DNA of 64,000 bases from Sulfurimicrobium sp964384915 (lineage in GTDB: Bacteria > Pseudomonadota > Gammaproteobacteria > Burkholderiales > Sulfuricellaceae), in assembly GCA_964384915.1 (NCBI GenBank), contig CAYLMA010000016.1:3568-67567 (forward strand), given 5' to 3'. Shown piece by piece: positions 25,688 to 34,605 of the stretch (positions are counted from its first letter, which is position 1; each line of letters begins with the position of its first letter). The notes beneath the pieces are model-generated. The model was not told where the DNA came from and did not search any database. It saw only the letters and a program-made list of their open reading frames with translations. The position numbers and the translations under genes are program-made.

Positions 25688-28249
25688 TTAAACCTGCGCA
25701 ACCGGAATCACCTTGCCTTTTACGGCATAGGCTTCCATCTGGTTGAAGTTGAGGTAACGGTAGATATTGTCCGCCATGGGCGCGATCTTGTCCTGCACCA
25801 GGGCCAGATATTCTTCAAGGCCGGGAATGCGGCCCAGGCGGGCGCACACCGCCGCCAGCTCCGCCGAGCCGAGATAGACGCGGGCATCTTTGCCGAGGCG
25901 GTTGTCGAAATTGCGCGTGCTGGTGGAAAACACCGTGGCGCGGTCCGCCACGCGCGCCTGGTTGCCCATGCACAGCGAGCAGCCGGGCATTTCCATGCGC
26001 GCGCCGGAACGGCCGAAGATGCCGTACACGCCTTCCTCGCGCAACTGGGCCTCGTCCATGCGGGTCGGCGGCGCCACCCACAGCTTGGTCGAAAGCAGGC
26101 CGGCATCCTCCAGCACCTTTGACGCGGCGCGGTAGTGGCCGATGTTGGTCATGCAACTGCCGATGAAGACCTCGTCGATCTTGTCCCCGGCCACGGCGGA
26201 GAGCGTCTTGACGTCGTCCGGATCGTTGGGGCAGGCCAAGAGCGGCTCCTTGATCTGGTTCAGGTCGATTTCCAGAACGTAGGCGTATTCCGCGTCGGCA
26301 TCCGGCTCCAGCAGTTCCGGCCTGGCCAGCCAGGCCTTCATGGCGTCGATGCGGCGCTGCAGGGTGCGCGCATCCTGGTAGCCGTTTGCTATCATGTTTT
26401 CCAGCAGCACCACGTTGGAATTGAGGTATTCGATCACCGGTTCCTTGGCGAGGCGCACGGTGCAGCCGTTGGCGGAGCGCTCGGCGGAGGCGTCGGCCAG
26501 CTCGAACGCCTGCTCGACTTTCAGGTTGGGCAAGCCCTCGATTTCGAGGATGCGGCCGTTGAACACGTTCTTCTTGCCCTGCTTGCCGACCGTCAGTTCG
26601 CCCTTCTGGATCGCAGCATAGGGAATGGCGTTGACCAGGTCGCGCAGGGTGATGCCCGGCTGCATCTCGCCCTTGAAACGCACCAGCACGGATTCCGCCA
26701 TATCCAGCGGCATCACGCCCATGGCGGCGGCAAAGGCCACCAGGCCGGAGCCGGCTGGGAAGCTGATCCCAATTGGAAAGCGGGTATGCGAATCGCCGCC
26801 CGTGCCGACGGTATCCGGCAGCAGCATGCGGTTCAGCCAGGAATGGATCACGCCGTCGCCTGGGCGTAGCGAGACGCCGCCACGCGAGGTGATGAAATCC
26901 GGCAGGGAATGCTGCAGCTTGACGTCCACCGGCTTGGGGTAGGCCGCGGTGTGGCAGAAGCTCTGCATCACCAGGTCGGCGGAGAAGCCGAGGCAGGCCA
27001 GTTCCTTGAGTTCGTCGCGCGTCATCGCGCCGGTGGTGTCCTGCGAGCCCACCGTGGTCATCTTCGGCTCGCAATAGGTGCCGGGGCGCACTCCCGCCAC
27101 GCCGCAGGCGCGGCCCACCATTTTCTGCGCCAGGGTATAGCCCTTGCCGGTGTCCTTGGGATTGAGCGGCTGGATGAACAGATCGGACGGCGCCAGCCCC
27201 AAGGCCTCGCGCGCCTTTCCCGTCAGGCCGCGCCCGATGATCAGCGGAATGCGGCCGCCGGCGCGCACTTCATCCGCCAGCGTGACCGGCTCCAGCTTGA
27301 AGCTGGAAACCACCTTGCCCGCGGCGTCATGAATCTCGCCCTTGAACGGGTAAATGGTGATGACGTCGCCCATTTTGAGCGCCGAAACGTCGCACTGGAT
27401 CGGCAGCGCGCCGGAGTCCTCGGCGGTATTGAAGAAAATCGGCGCGATCTTGCTCCCCAGCACAATGCCGCCGGTGCGCTTGCCGGGAATGTGCGGGATA
27501 TCCGCACCCATGTACCACTGCACCGAGTTGATGGCGGACTTGCGTGAGGAGCCGGTCCCCACCACGTCACCCACGTAGGCCAGCGGCAGGCCTTTTTGTT
27601 TCAGGGTATCGATGGTCTTGAGGCCGTCCGGCATCTTGCTGACCAGCATTTCCTTGGCATGCAGCGGGATGTCCGGGCGCGACCAGGCGGCCTGCGCGGG
27701 GGAAAGGTCGTCGGTATTGGTTTCGCCGTCCACCTTGAACACCACGCACTGGATGCTTTCCGCCAGCGCCGGCTTGCTGGTGAACCACTCCGCATTGGCC
27801 CAGGACTGGATCAGTTCCCGCGCATGGGCATTTCCGGCCTGCATCTTCTCCGCCACATCATGGAAGGCATCAAACACCAGCGTGGTGTGCGCCAGCGCCT
27901 GAACCGCATCCGGCGCCAGGGTGGCATCGTCCAGCAGTGAAATCAGCGTGCCCACGTTGTAGCCGCCGAGCATGGTGCCCAGCACCTGCACCGCATGCTG
28001 GCGACAGACCAGCGGCGACTCGACCTTGCCATGCGCCACGTCGGCGAGGAAGGCGGCCTTGACGTAGGCGGCCTGGTCCACCCCGGCCGGGACGCGGTTC
28101 TCGAACAGGTCGAGGAGAAAATCTTCCTCGCCATGGGGCGGGGCTTTCAGCAATTCCACCAACGCGGCGGTCTGTTCGGGGGAAAGGGGCAGCGGCGGCA
28201 GGCCTTGGGCGGCGCGCTCGGCCACGTGGTCACGATAGGCTTTTAACAT
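25688..28249 (-). CDS. acnB: Aconitate hydratase B
   Basis: 853 residues, the usual AcnB length, with the HEAT-like N-terminal domain first. The 4Fe-4S ligands are in GSCMTNIGHYRAA and PGCSLCMGNQARV; GDSHTRFPIGISFPAGSGLV and VGRACGVAGVRPGTYC are substrate-site blocks. It catalyses citrate/isocitrate interconversion and can bind mRNA as an apo-enzyme. Stop-to-start distance to gst is short, so they may be cotranscribed. Upstream lies the palindrome at 28285-28348. Confidence 0.98.
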   Translation of the reverse strand: MLKAYRDHVAERAAQGLPPLPLSPEQTAALVELLKAPPHGEEDFLLDLFENRVPAGVDQAAYVKAAFLADVAHGKVESPLVCRQHAVQVLGTMLGGYNVGTLISLLDDATLAPDAVQALAHTTLVFDAFHDVAEKMQAGNAHARELIQSWANAEWFTSKPALAESIQCVVFKVDGETNTDDLSPAQAAWSRPDIPLHAKEMLVSKMPDGLKTIDTLKQKGLPLAYVGDVVGTGSSRKSAINSVQWYMGADIPHIPGKRTGGIVLGSKIAPIFFNTAEDSGALPIQCDVSALKMGDVITIYPFKGEIHDAAGKVVSSFKLEPVTLADEVRAGGRIPLIIGRGLTGKAREALGLAPSDLFIQPLNPKDTGKGYTLAQKMVGRACGVAGVRPGTYCEPKMTTVGSQDTTGAMTRDELKELACLGFSADLVMQSFCHTAAYPKPVDVKLQHSLPDFITSRGGVSLRPGDGVIHSWLNRMLLPDTVGTGGDSHTRFPIGISFPAGSGLVAFAAAMGVMPLDMAESVLVRFKGEMQPGITLRDLVNAIPYAAIQKGELTVGKQGKKNVFNGRILEIEGLPNLKVEQAFELADASAERSANGCTVRLAKEPVIEYLNSNVVLLENMIANGYQDARTLQRRIDAMKAWLARPELLEPDADAEYAYVLEIDLNQIKEPLLACPNDPDDVKTLSAVAGDKIDEVFIGSCMTNIGHYRAASKVLEDAGLLSTKLWVAPPTRMDEAQLREEGVYGIFGRSGARMEMPGCSLCMGNQARVADRATVFSTSTRNFDNRLGKDARVYLGSAELAAVCARLGRIPGLEEYLALVQDKIAPMADNIYRYLNFNQMEAYAVKGKVIPVAQV

Positions 28250-28284
28250 GGTTGCTTAACTCTACTAAAAGATAAAAACAATTG

Positions 28285-28348
28285 AACCACGGAGGGCACG
28301 GAGTCAGAACGATTCAAAATCTCAGTGCCCTCCGTGATCTCCGTGGTG
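28285..28348. repeat. Iterated-unit palindrome A (CACGGAG type)
   Basis: AACCACGGAGGGCACGGAG at 28285-28303 faces GTGCCCTCCGTGATCTCCG and the ending TGGT up to 28348. Each arm contains two CACGGAG units. It sits between dut and acnB, where it could form a cruciform or mRNA hairpin. Confidence 0.75.
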
Positions 28349-28354
28349 AATTAA

Positions 28355-28801
28355 CTAATGCTTGCCGGTACTGCCGAAGCCGCCTTCTCCGCGCTCGCTG
28401 TCGGCGAATTCATCGACGATATTGAATTGGGCCTGCACCACCGGCACCACCACCAGTTGCGCGATGCGCTCCATGGGGTTGATGGTGAAGGCGGCCTGGC
28501 CGCGGTTCCAGCAGGAGACGAAGAGCTGGCCCTGGTAATCCGAATCGATCAGCCCGACCAGGTTGCCCAGCACGATGCCGTGCTTGTGGCCCAGGCCGGA
28601 GCGCGGCAGGATCATGGCGGCATAGCCGGGGTCGGCCAGGTGGATGGCGATGCCGGTGGGAATCAGCTCGGTCTGGCCCGGGTTGAGCACCAAAGCGCCA
28701 TCCAGGCAGGCGCGCAGATCGAGGCCGGCCGCGCCGGGAGTGGCATAGGCGGGAAGCTGTTCGTGCATGCGCCGGTCGAGAATTTTTACGTCAATTTTCA
28801 T
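28355..28801 (-). CDS. dut: dUTP diphosphatase
   Basis: 148 residues of the trimeric dUTPase family: ATPGAAGLDLRA (motif 1), PRSGLGHKHGIVLGN (motif 2), GLIDSDYQGQLF (motif 3), ERIAQLVVVPV (motif 4) and the C-terminal GEGGFGSTGKH (motif 5). It removes dUTP and supplies dUMP for thymidylate. The start overlaps the coaBC stop by 4 bp (ATGA), the coaBC-dut order being widespread in proteobacteria. Confidence 0.97.
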   Translation of the reverse strand: MKIDVKILDRRMHEQLPAYATPGAAGLDLRACLDGALVLNPGQTELIPTGIAIHLADPGYAAMILPRSGLGHKHGIVLGNLVGLIDSDYQGQLFVSCWNRGQAAFTINPMERIAQLVVVPVVQAQFNIVDEFADSERGEGGFGSTGKH

Positions 28802-30009
28802 GCTGCTTTTCCATTTTCCTGTGTTTTTTTGTACAAATTCGCGATATGGGTGATCAATTGCCGCGCCAGGGTGATTTTCGGCGCGCGCGGCAAGGGGTGC
28901 GTGCCGTCGTCGTCGAACAGCACCAGTTCGTTTTCCTCGCCGCCGATGGCGGTCTGCACCAGGTTTGCGGCTAAAAGGGGCAGGTTCTTGCGGCGCCGCT
29001 TCATTTCCGCATATTCGTACAGGTTCTCGCTCTCGGCCGCAAAACCGACGCAGAACGGCGGATTGGGCAGGTTGACCACGTTCGACACGATATCGGGATT
29101 GGGCGCCAGCTCCAGGGTCAGGATATGGGCGTCCTTCTTGATCTTCTGCTCAGAAGGATTGAGCACGTAGTAATCGGCGACCGCCGCCACGCCGATGAAA
29201 ATATCCGCCCAATTGACGTTCTCATTCACCGCCTTGAGCATCTCCTGGGCGGTGGTGACATTCACCACGCGGGCGCCTGCAGGCGGCTTGAGGCAGGTCG
29301 GGCCGCTGACCAGCGTGACTTCCGCGCCGGCCTCCATGGCGGCACGCGCCACGGCGTAGCCCATCTTGCCCGAGCTGGAATTGGTGATGCCGCGCACCGC
29401 GTCGATCGCCTCGAAGGTCGGGCCGGCGGTGACCAGGACATGCCTGCCCAGCAACAGCTTGGGCTGGAAGAAGGCTTCAATCCCTGCCAGCAGGTCCTCC
29501 GCCTCCAACATCCGCCCCATGCCGGTTTCGCCACAGGCCTGCGCGCCGCTGTCGGGGCCGAGAACAGCGATGCCATCGGCGCGAATCTGGCCGACATTGC
29601 GCCGGGTGGCGGGATTTTCCCACATCTGCCTGTTCATCGCCGGCGCCACCAGCAAGGGGCACATGCGCGCCAGGCACAGGGTGGAGAGCAGATCGTCGGC
29701 CAGGCCGTGCGCCAGCTTGGCGATGAAGTCGGCACTGGCGGGCGCAACCACCACGGCATCGACGTCGCGGGTAAAATCGATGTGCGCCATGCCGTTGTCG
29801 ATGCGGTTGTCCCACAGGTCGGTAAAAACAGGCCGCCCGGACAGCGCCTGCATGGTCACCGGGGTGATGAAATGGCAGGCCGCCTGCGTCATCACCACCT
29901 GCACCTCGACATTTTGCCGCACCAGCAGCCGCACCAGTTCCGCCGCCTTGTAAGCAGCCACGCCACCGGTAATGCCCAGCAACAGGCGTTTTTTTGCCAA
30001 ATCGGTCAT
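28798..30009 (-). CDS. coaBC: CoaBC, phosphopantothenoylcysteine synthetase/decarboxylase
   Basis: 403 residues from ATG 30009 (MTDLAKKRLLLGITGGVAAY). The FMN-binding CoaC half has GGVAAYKAAELVR and APAMNRQMWENPA; the CoaB half has GPTFEAIDAVRGITNSSSG-type ending SGKMGYA and the lysine-rich KIKKD. It makes 4'-phosphopantetheine from 4'-phosphopantothenate and Cys for CoA synthesis. An ATG four codons upstream (30021) is also possible. Divergent from radC with only 33 bp between starts. Confidence 0.96.
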   Translation of the reverse strand: MTDLAKKRLLLGITGGVAAYKAAELVRLLVRQNVEVQVVMTQAACHFITPVTMQALSGRPVFTDLWDNRIDNGMAHIDFTRDVDAVVVAPASADFIAKLAHGLADDLLSTLCLARMCPLLVAPAMNRQMWENPATRRNVGQIRADGIAVLGPDSGAQACGETGMGRMLEAEDLLAGIEAFFQPKLLLGRHVLVTAGPTFEAIDAVRGITNSSSGKMGYAVARAAMEAGAEVTLVSGPTCLKPPAGARVVNVTTAQEMLKAVNENVNWADIFIGVAAVADYYVLNPSEQKIKKDAHILTLELAPNPDIVSNVVNLPNPPFCVGFAAESENLYEYAEMKRRRKNLPLLAANLVQTAIGGEENELVLFDDDGTHPLPRAPKITLARQLITHIANLYKKTQENGKAA

Positions 30010-30042
30010 AATGGCTGCCATTTTACGTGAAAACGAAAGCCC

Positions 30043-30720
30043 ATGGCGATAACGGATTGGCCCGAAGACGAGCGACCCAGGGAACGCCTGCTGAAACAGG
30101 GCGCCGCCAGCCTGTCCGACGCGGAACTGCTGGCCATCTTCCTGCGCATGGGCATCACGGGGAAAAGCGCGGTGGATCTGGCGCGCGAACTGCTCAAGCA
30201 GTTCGGCAGCCTGACTGCGCTATGTTACGCCAGCCAGGCTGATTTCTGCGCCATTCCCGGCCTAGGCCCGGCCAAATACGCGCAGTTGCAGGCCGTACTG
30301 GAAATGGCGCGACGCGCCCTGCAGGAAGAAATGGTTCAGGGCGGCAACGTGCTGAATTCGCCCCAGGCGGTAAAGAATTATTTGCGGCTAGCACTGGGCG
30401 GACGCGAACATGAGGTATTTTGCGCACTTTTCCTCAATGCCCAGAATGGCCTCATTGCCTGCGAAGAACTTTTCCGCGGCACCCTGACCCAGACCAGCGT
30501 CTACCCGCGTGAAATCCTGAAGCGGGCGCTGCACCACAATGCCGCGGGGGTCATTTTCGCCCATAACCATCCTTCTGGCGTGGCCGAGCCCAGCAACGCC
30601 GACCAAATGCTTACCCAGGCCTTGAAAAACGCCCTGGCGCTCATAGATACACGGGTCATGGATCATTTTATTGTTGGCGGCGGTACAGTGCTGTCCTTTG
30701 CGGAACGAGGTTTATTGTGA
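30043..30720 (+). CDS. radC: RadC-family JAB/MPN-domain protein
   Basis: 225 residues. The N-terminal helix-hairpin-helix (FCAIPGLGPAKYAQLQ) precedes an MPN/JAB domain with the metal motif EVFCALFLN and AHNHPSGVAEPSNAD (HxHx7SxxD). The function of RadC is still unclear; a direct recombination role has been questioned. The radC-rpmB-rpmG neighbourhood is conserved as in E. coli, here with a reductase gene inserted. Confidence 0.95.
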   Translation: MAITDWPEDERPRERLLKQGAASLSDAELLAIFLRMGITGKSAVDLARELLKQFGSLTALCYASQADFCAIPGLGPAKYAQLQAVLEMARRALQEEMVQGGNVLNSPQAVKNYLRLALGGREHEVFCALFLNAQNGLIACEELFRGTLTQTSVYPREILKRALHHNAAGVIFAHNHPSGVAEPSNADQMLTQALKNALALIDTRVMDHFIVGGGTVLSFAERGLL

Positions 30721-31292
30721 AAGTCTTGATCGTCACCGCCCACCCACAAGCTGACAGCTTCACCCGGGCACTGACCGAGCGTTTTATCGCGGGCGTGGCC
30801 GCCAGCGGCCATGAAACGGAAATAGCTGACCTTTATGGCGAAGGCTTCAATCCGGTGGTGTCCGTCCAGGAAATGAACAACTGGCAAAACGGCCTGGTTT
30901 CGCCGGAAATCCGCGCCGAACAGGAACGCATCAGAAGCTGCGACGGCCTGGTGCTGTCCTACCCGGTATGGTGGAGCACCCCGCCCGCCATCCTCACCGG
31001 CTGGCTGCAACGGGTGCTGACCCTGGGCTTCGCTTTCCAGCACGTGGGTAGCCGCACCGAGGGCCAGCTCAAGATGCGCGCGCAGATGCTGGTGAATGTC
31101 GGCAGCAAGCAGCGCCAGGATGTCGATCTTGCCACCCTGTATATCGAGCCGATGCTCGGCGTGCTGCGCTACTGCGGCATGGAAATACTCCCCACCCAGG
31201 CCAACTGGGGTGTTTATCCGCAGGCCGATCGCGCCGCGCTGGAGGCCTATATCGATCAGGCATTCGAGAACGGAAAACGATTTTTTGCTTGA
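30717..31292 (+). CDS. NAD(P)H:quinone oxidoreductase, flavodoxin-like fold
   Basis: 191 residues. VLIVTAHPQADSFTRAL is the FMN/FAD phosphate-binding start of the NQO1/MdaB/KefF flavodoxin_2 family and LSYPVWWSTPPAILTGWLQRV is its conserved flavin-contact motif. Such enzymes reduce quinones by two electrons. A GTG start at 30717 overlaps the radC stop (GTGA), so it is translationally coupled. Exact substrate unknown. Confidence 0.9.
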   Translation: MKVLIVTAHPQADSFTRALTERFIAGVAASGHETEIADLYGEGFNPVVSVQEMNNWQNGLVSPEIRAEQERIRSCDGLVLSYPVWWSTPPAILTGWLQRVLTLGFAFQHVGSRTEGQLKMRAQMLVNVGSKQRQDVDLATLYIEPMLGVLRYCGMEILPTQANWGVYPQADRAALEAYIDQAFENGKRFFA

Positions 31293-31363
31293 GTTCTGCG
31301 GCAAAAATATGGTATAAATTGCGTTTTTCGAATTCCCGATACAAAATTTAGGAGTCACCTCAA

Positions 31364-31600
31364 ATGGCACGCGTATGTAAAGTCACCGGCAAGCGCCCGA
31401 TGACGGGAAATAATGTTTCCCACGCCAACAACAGGACCAAGCGCCGCTTCCTGCCCAATCTTCAATATCGCCGCTTCTGGGTTGAAAGCGAAAACCGCTG
31501 GGTACGTCTGCGCGTGAGTTGCGCGGCCCTGCGCACCATTGACAAAAACGGCATTGATGCCGTGCTGGCCGATCTGCGCGCCAGCGGCGAAGCAGTTTAA
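31364..31600 (+). CDS. rpmB: Ribosomal protein L28 (bL28)
   Basis: 78 residues, MARVCKVTGKRPMTGNNVSH then ANNRTKRRFLPNLQ, the standard N-terminus of bL28. No CxxC zinc pair, so a zinc-independent form. A TAGGAG-type site precedes the ATG. It is followed 10 bp later by rpmG. Confidence 0.98.
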   Translation: MARVCKVTGKRPMTGNNVSHANNRTKRRFLPNLQYRRFWVESENRWVRLRVSCAALRTIDKNGIDAVLADLRASGEAV

Positions 31601-31610
31601 GGAGTAAATC

Positions 31611-31778
31611 ATGGCTAAAGGCGGACGCGAAAAAATCAAACTGGAATCCTCTGCGGGTACCGGTCACTTCTATACCACAACCAAAAACAAGCGCACCATG
31701 CCGGAAAAAATGGCGATCATGAAATATGATCCCAAGGCGCGCAAGCATGTGGAATACAAGGAAATAAAACTGAAGTAA
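31611..31778 (+). CDS. rpmG: Ribosomal protein L33 (bL33)
   Basis: 55 codons missed by length cut-offs: ATG at 31611 after AAGGAG, TAA at 31776. The product begins MAKGGREKIKLESSAGTGHF and continues YTTTKNKRTMPEKM, then ends YKEIKLK, a standard bL33. It lacks the zinc-binding Cys pairs found in the C+ form. A terminator follows at 31822-31855. Confidence 0.97.
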   Translation: MAKGGREKIKLESSAGTGHFYTTTKNKRTMPEKMAIMKYDPKARKHVEYKEIKLK

Positions 31779-31821
31779 GGGAAAGCGATGCCGGTTACCA
31801 GCCAGGCTAAGCAACCAGAAC

Positions 31822-31855
31822 AAACCCCGGCGCCACAAGCGTGCGGGGTTTTTTC
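31822..31855 (+). terminator. Terminator after rpmBG
   Basis: AACCCCG ... CGGGGTT imperfect stem followed by TTTTTTC, located after rpmG and before the CNP1-like gene. Confidence 0.7.
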
Positions 31856-31871
31856 ATGCCAGGGACGAATT

Positions 31872-32408
31872 ATGAAAAAACCACTCCTTCTTCTTTGCCT
31901 GCTGCCCGTCACAGCCATGGCAGCCGGGTTTGACCAGTCAAGCTGGGGGAAATTCGATTACGATTTCGAGGAAAAGCCCTGGGTAGAGATGGAAACCCAA
32001 CTCCCTCCCGCTCCGAAACCGGAAAACCTCCTGCCCTTCTACGTCAGCGCAACAACGGACAACCGCTTCTTCGTAGACAGCGCGTCGGTGACAGTTGGCG
32101 AGGACAAGGTGGTGCGTTACACGCTGGTGATCAAGTCCGCCACAGGCGCAAGCAACATCAGCTACGAGGGCATGCGCTGCAGCTCGGCTGAAGTGAAGCG
32201 CTATGCCTTCGGCCGCAATGACGGCAGCTGGGGCAAGGCACGTAATGCCCGTTGGGAAGACATTCGCTACCAGGAAGTCAACCGCCATCACCACATGCTC
32301 TATGACGATTTTTTCTGCCCGCGCGGCATCGCTGTCCAGTCGCCAGCCGAAGCGCTTAATGCCCTCAAGCGCGGCGAACACCCGGCCAGCAAGGGCATTG
32401 CCTGGTAG
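31872..32408 (+). CDS. CNP1-like family exported protein
   Basis: 178 residues from ATG 31872. Signal peptide MKKPLLLLCLLPVTAMA, likely cut before AGF. Mature part has PFYVSATTDNRFFVDSASV, MRCSSAEVKRYAFGRNDGSW and DDFFCPRG, the pattern of the beta/gammaproteobacterial CNP1-like family, periplasmic or outer-membrane-associated proteins of unknown function. Two Cys (CSS, FFC) could form a disulfide. An upstream 28-codon extension overlaps the rpmG terminator and is not supported. Confidence 0.82.
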   Translation: MKKPLLLLCLLPVTAMAAGFDQSSWGKFDYDFEEKPWVEMETQLPPAPKPENLLPFYVSATTDNRFFVDSASVTVGEDKVVRYTLVIKSATGASNISYEGMRCSSAEVKRYAFGRNDGSWGKARNARWEDIRYQEVNRHHHMLYDDFFCPRGIAVQSPAEALNALKRGEHPASKGIAW

Positions 32409-32550
32409 CGAACCTGCTGCCACTCAGTAAAGCTCTGCCGGACACCCGACCGGCTCGTTTCCCTGACCGCCGTCCTTGGTGGCGGTGCCATCAGTTACAA
32501 TAACTCCGTTACAAACCATTCGCAGACACGCCATGAACCTAAAAGCCGCA

Positions 32551-32687
32551 GTTCATAACCGCAAAGTCGCGAAGACGCAAAGAAAACAAGAGCATAGAAT
32601 CCATTTGCCATTCACCTCCCTGGTGGCTGGGCAGATTCCGATAACACATTGTTTTTCCTTTGCGTTCTCTGTTCCTTTGCGGTTCAA
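32551..32687. repeat. Iterated-unit palindrome B (GCAAAG type)
   Basis: The left arm has AACCGCAAAG and GACGCAAAG (32557-32582); the right has CCTTTGCGTT and CCTTTGCGGTT (about 32657-32684). Roughly 70 bp lie between the arms. It fills the gap before moxR together with unremarkable sequence from 32409. Confidence 0.75.
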
Positions 32688-32701
32688 GTGCTTTTTTTAG
32701 A

Positions 32702-33619
32702 ATGAATTCAACCATCGAGCATATCGCCGCTCAAGCCGGACAGATCATCCTGGGCAAAGAGAAGCAGATTCGCCTGGCACTGGTCTGCTTGCTGGCGCGC
32801 GGCCACCTGCTGATCGAGGATTTGCCCGGCGTGGGGAAAACCACGCTGGCGCATGTGCTGGCCAAAACACTGGGGCTTCACTTCCAGCGCATCCAGTTCA
32901 CCAGCGATCTCTTGCCCGCGGACATCCTGGGCGTATCCATTTATGAGCGCGACAGCGCCAGCTTCAAATTTCATCCCGGCCCGATATTTGCGCAACTGAT
33001 CCTTGCCGACGAGGTCAACCGCGCCACGCCCAAGGCGCAAAGCGCGCTGCTGGAAGCGATGGAAGAACACCAGGTTACGGCGGAAGGCGTAACCCGCCCC
33101 CTGCCGGAGCCGTTCTTCGTCATCGCCACGCAGAACCCGGCTTACCAGATCGGCACTTTTCCCCTGCCGGAATCCCAGCTTGACCGCTTCCTGATGCGCA
33201 TCGAACTGGGTTACCCGGATGCCCAAGCCGAACGCGCCCTGTTGCAGGGCAAGGACAGGCGCGAATTGCTGGCACAGTTGCAGCCCTGCCTTGAACCACA
33301 GGAGCTTGCCGCCCTGCAGCAGCGCGCCTCGCAAGTATTCGTGTCGGACGCCTTGCTGGACTATGTTCAGGCGCTGATCCATTTCACGCGCCAAACACCA
33401 CGCTTCCTGAACGGCCTTTCACCTCGCGCCGGACTGGGCCTGCTGCACGGCGCCCAGGCTTGGGCATTCAGCGATGGGCGCAGGGAAGTCCTGCCGGAAG
33501 ACGTGCAAGCCATCCTGCCCGCCGTGGCCGGACACCGCCTGCGACCAGGCGCGGAATTCGCCGGCGAAAGCGGCGCCACGCTGGCCCAGCATCTGCTGGC
33601 TTCTGTCGCAATCCCCTGA
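32702..33619 (+). CDS. MoxR-family AAA+ ATPase
   Basis: 305 residues from ATG 32702. Walker A DLPGVGKTTLAHVLAK, Walker B LILADEVNRATPKAQSALLEAM and sensor ATQNPAYQIGTFPLPESQLDRF define the MoxR group of chaperone-like ATPases. They act with DUF58/VWA-domain proteins in maturation of membrane or metal-dependent enzymes. It is followed 2 bp later by a DUF58 gene and then a transglutaminase-like membrane protein, a common three-gene operon. Confidence 0.95.
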   Translation: MNSTIEHIAAQAGQIILGKEKQIRLALVCLLARGHLLIEDLPGVGKTTLAHVLAKTLGLHFQRIQFTSDLLPADILGVSIYERDSASFKFHPGPIFAQLILADEVNRATPKAQSALLEAMEEHQVTAEGVTRPLPEPFFVIATQNPAYQIGTFPLPESQLDRFLMRIELGYPDAQAERALLQGKDRRELLAQLQPCLEPQELAALQQRASQVFVSDALLDYVQALIHFTRQTPRFLNGLSPRAGLGLLHGAQAWAFSDGRREVLPEDVQAILPAVAGHRLRPGAEFAGESGATLAQHLLASVAIP

Positions 33620-33621
33620 CC

Positions 33622-34605
33622 ATGGCCGGGTCCGACGGGTCGAAGCGGCGCCGCCTCTCCCCGCGCATCCCGTTTCTGGAGCGCGTGCTCCGGCCGGCCC
33701 AGGAAAACGGCCCGGTCACATTGACCCAGCGGCGGCTGTATATCCTGCCCACCCGCCACGGACTGATCTATGCGCTGATGCTGCTGGTGATGTTGCTTGG
33801 TTCCATCAATTACGCCAACAGCATGGGCCTGGTGCTCACTTTCCTGCTTGCCAGCCTGGCGGTGGTATCCATCCTCCATACCTACCGCAACCTGGCGCAG
33901 CTTCGGGTCGAGGCGGGCAAGGCCGATCCGGTATTTGCCGGGCAGGAGGCGCATTTTCTCCTCCTGCTGGACAATCCTTCCGCCCGGCCCCGCTTTGCCA
34001 TCGGCCTGGGCCGCGGAAAAACCACTATTGCTTACAGCGATATCGCAGCCGGGATTCCCGCCAAACTCGAATTCAGCGTTCCGGCCACCGAGCGTGGGCT
34101 TTTGCATCCCGGCCGCTTCAGCCTGTTTTCCACCTTTCCCCTCGGTCTGTTTCGCGTCTGGTGCCACCTCAACCTGGACATGAGCTGCCTGGTGTATCCC
34201 CGCCCCGCAGTCGAGACCATGCCGCTCCCTTTGGGCAACTCGGACACGCAGCCACAAGGTCAGCCCCAAGGCGATGGGCAGGAGGATTTCAGCGGACTGC
34301 GCGGCTACCGCACTGGCGACGGATTGCGCCACGTGGCGTGGAAGGCGGTGGCCCAGGAGCGGGGCATGCTAACCAAACAGTTTTCCGGCGAAGCCGCGCA
34401 GGAAGTCTGGCTGGACTGGGATAGCTTGCCCGGCATGGACACGGAAGCCAGGCTATCCCGGCTCACACGCTGGGTGCTGGATGCCGACCGCGCCGGGCTC
34501 CGCTACGGCCTCAAACTTCCGGGCCTGAAGCACCCGCCCGCCCATGGGCGGGAACAGATGCGCCGCTGCCTGCAAACCCTGGCCCTATTTGGGCATACCC
34601 CATGA
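33622..34605 (+). CDS. DUF58 membrane-anchored protein
   Basis: 327 residues from ATG 33622. Two adjacent hydrophobic helices (LIYALMLLVMLLGSINYA and LVLTFLLASLAVVSIL) anchor it; the C-terminal DUF58 motif is DFSGLRGYRTGDGLRHVAWK. DUF58 proteins partner with MoxR ATPases, and some have a VWA-like fold. Start chosen because the upstream frame lies inside moxR. Overlaps the next gene by 4 bp. Confidence 0.92.
   Translation: MAGSDGSKRRRLSPRIPFLERVLRPAQENGPVTLTQRRLYILPTRHGLIYALMLLVMLLGSINYANSMGLVLTFLLASLAVVSILHTYRNLAQLRVEAGKADPVFAGQEAHFLLLLDNPSARPRFAIGLGRGKTTIAYSDIAAGIPAKLEFSVPATERGLLHPGRFSLFSTFPLGLFRVWCHLNLDMSCLVYPRPAVETMPLPLGNSDTQPQGQPQGDGQEDFSGLRGYRTGDGLRHVAWKAVAQERGMLTKQFSGEAAQEVWLDWDSLPGMDTEARLSRLTRWVLDADRAGLRYGLKLPGLKHPPAHGREQMRRCLQTLALFGHTP

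Noticed and set aside
25815..27074. Long minus-strand frame inside acnB
   Set aside because: It is a shifted reading of acnB with an Arg/Gly/Pro-rich composition typical of high-GC shadow frames.
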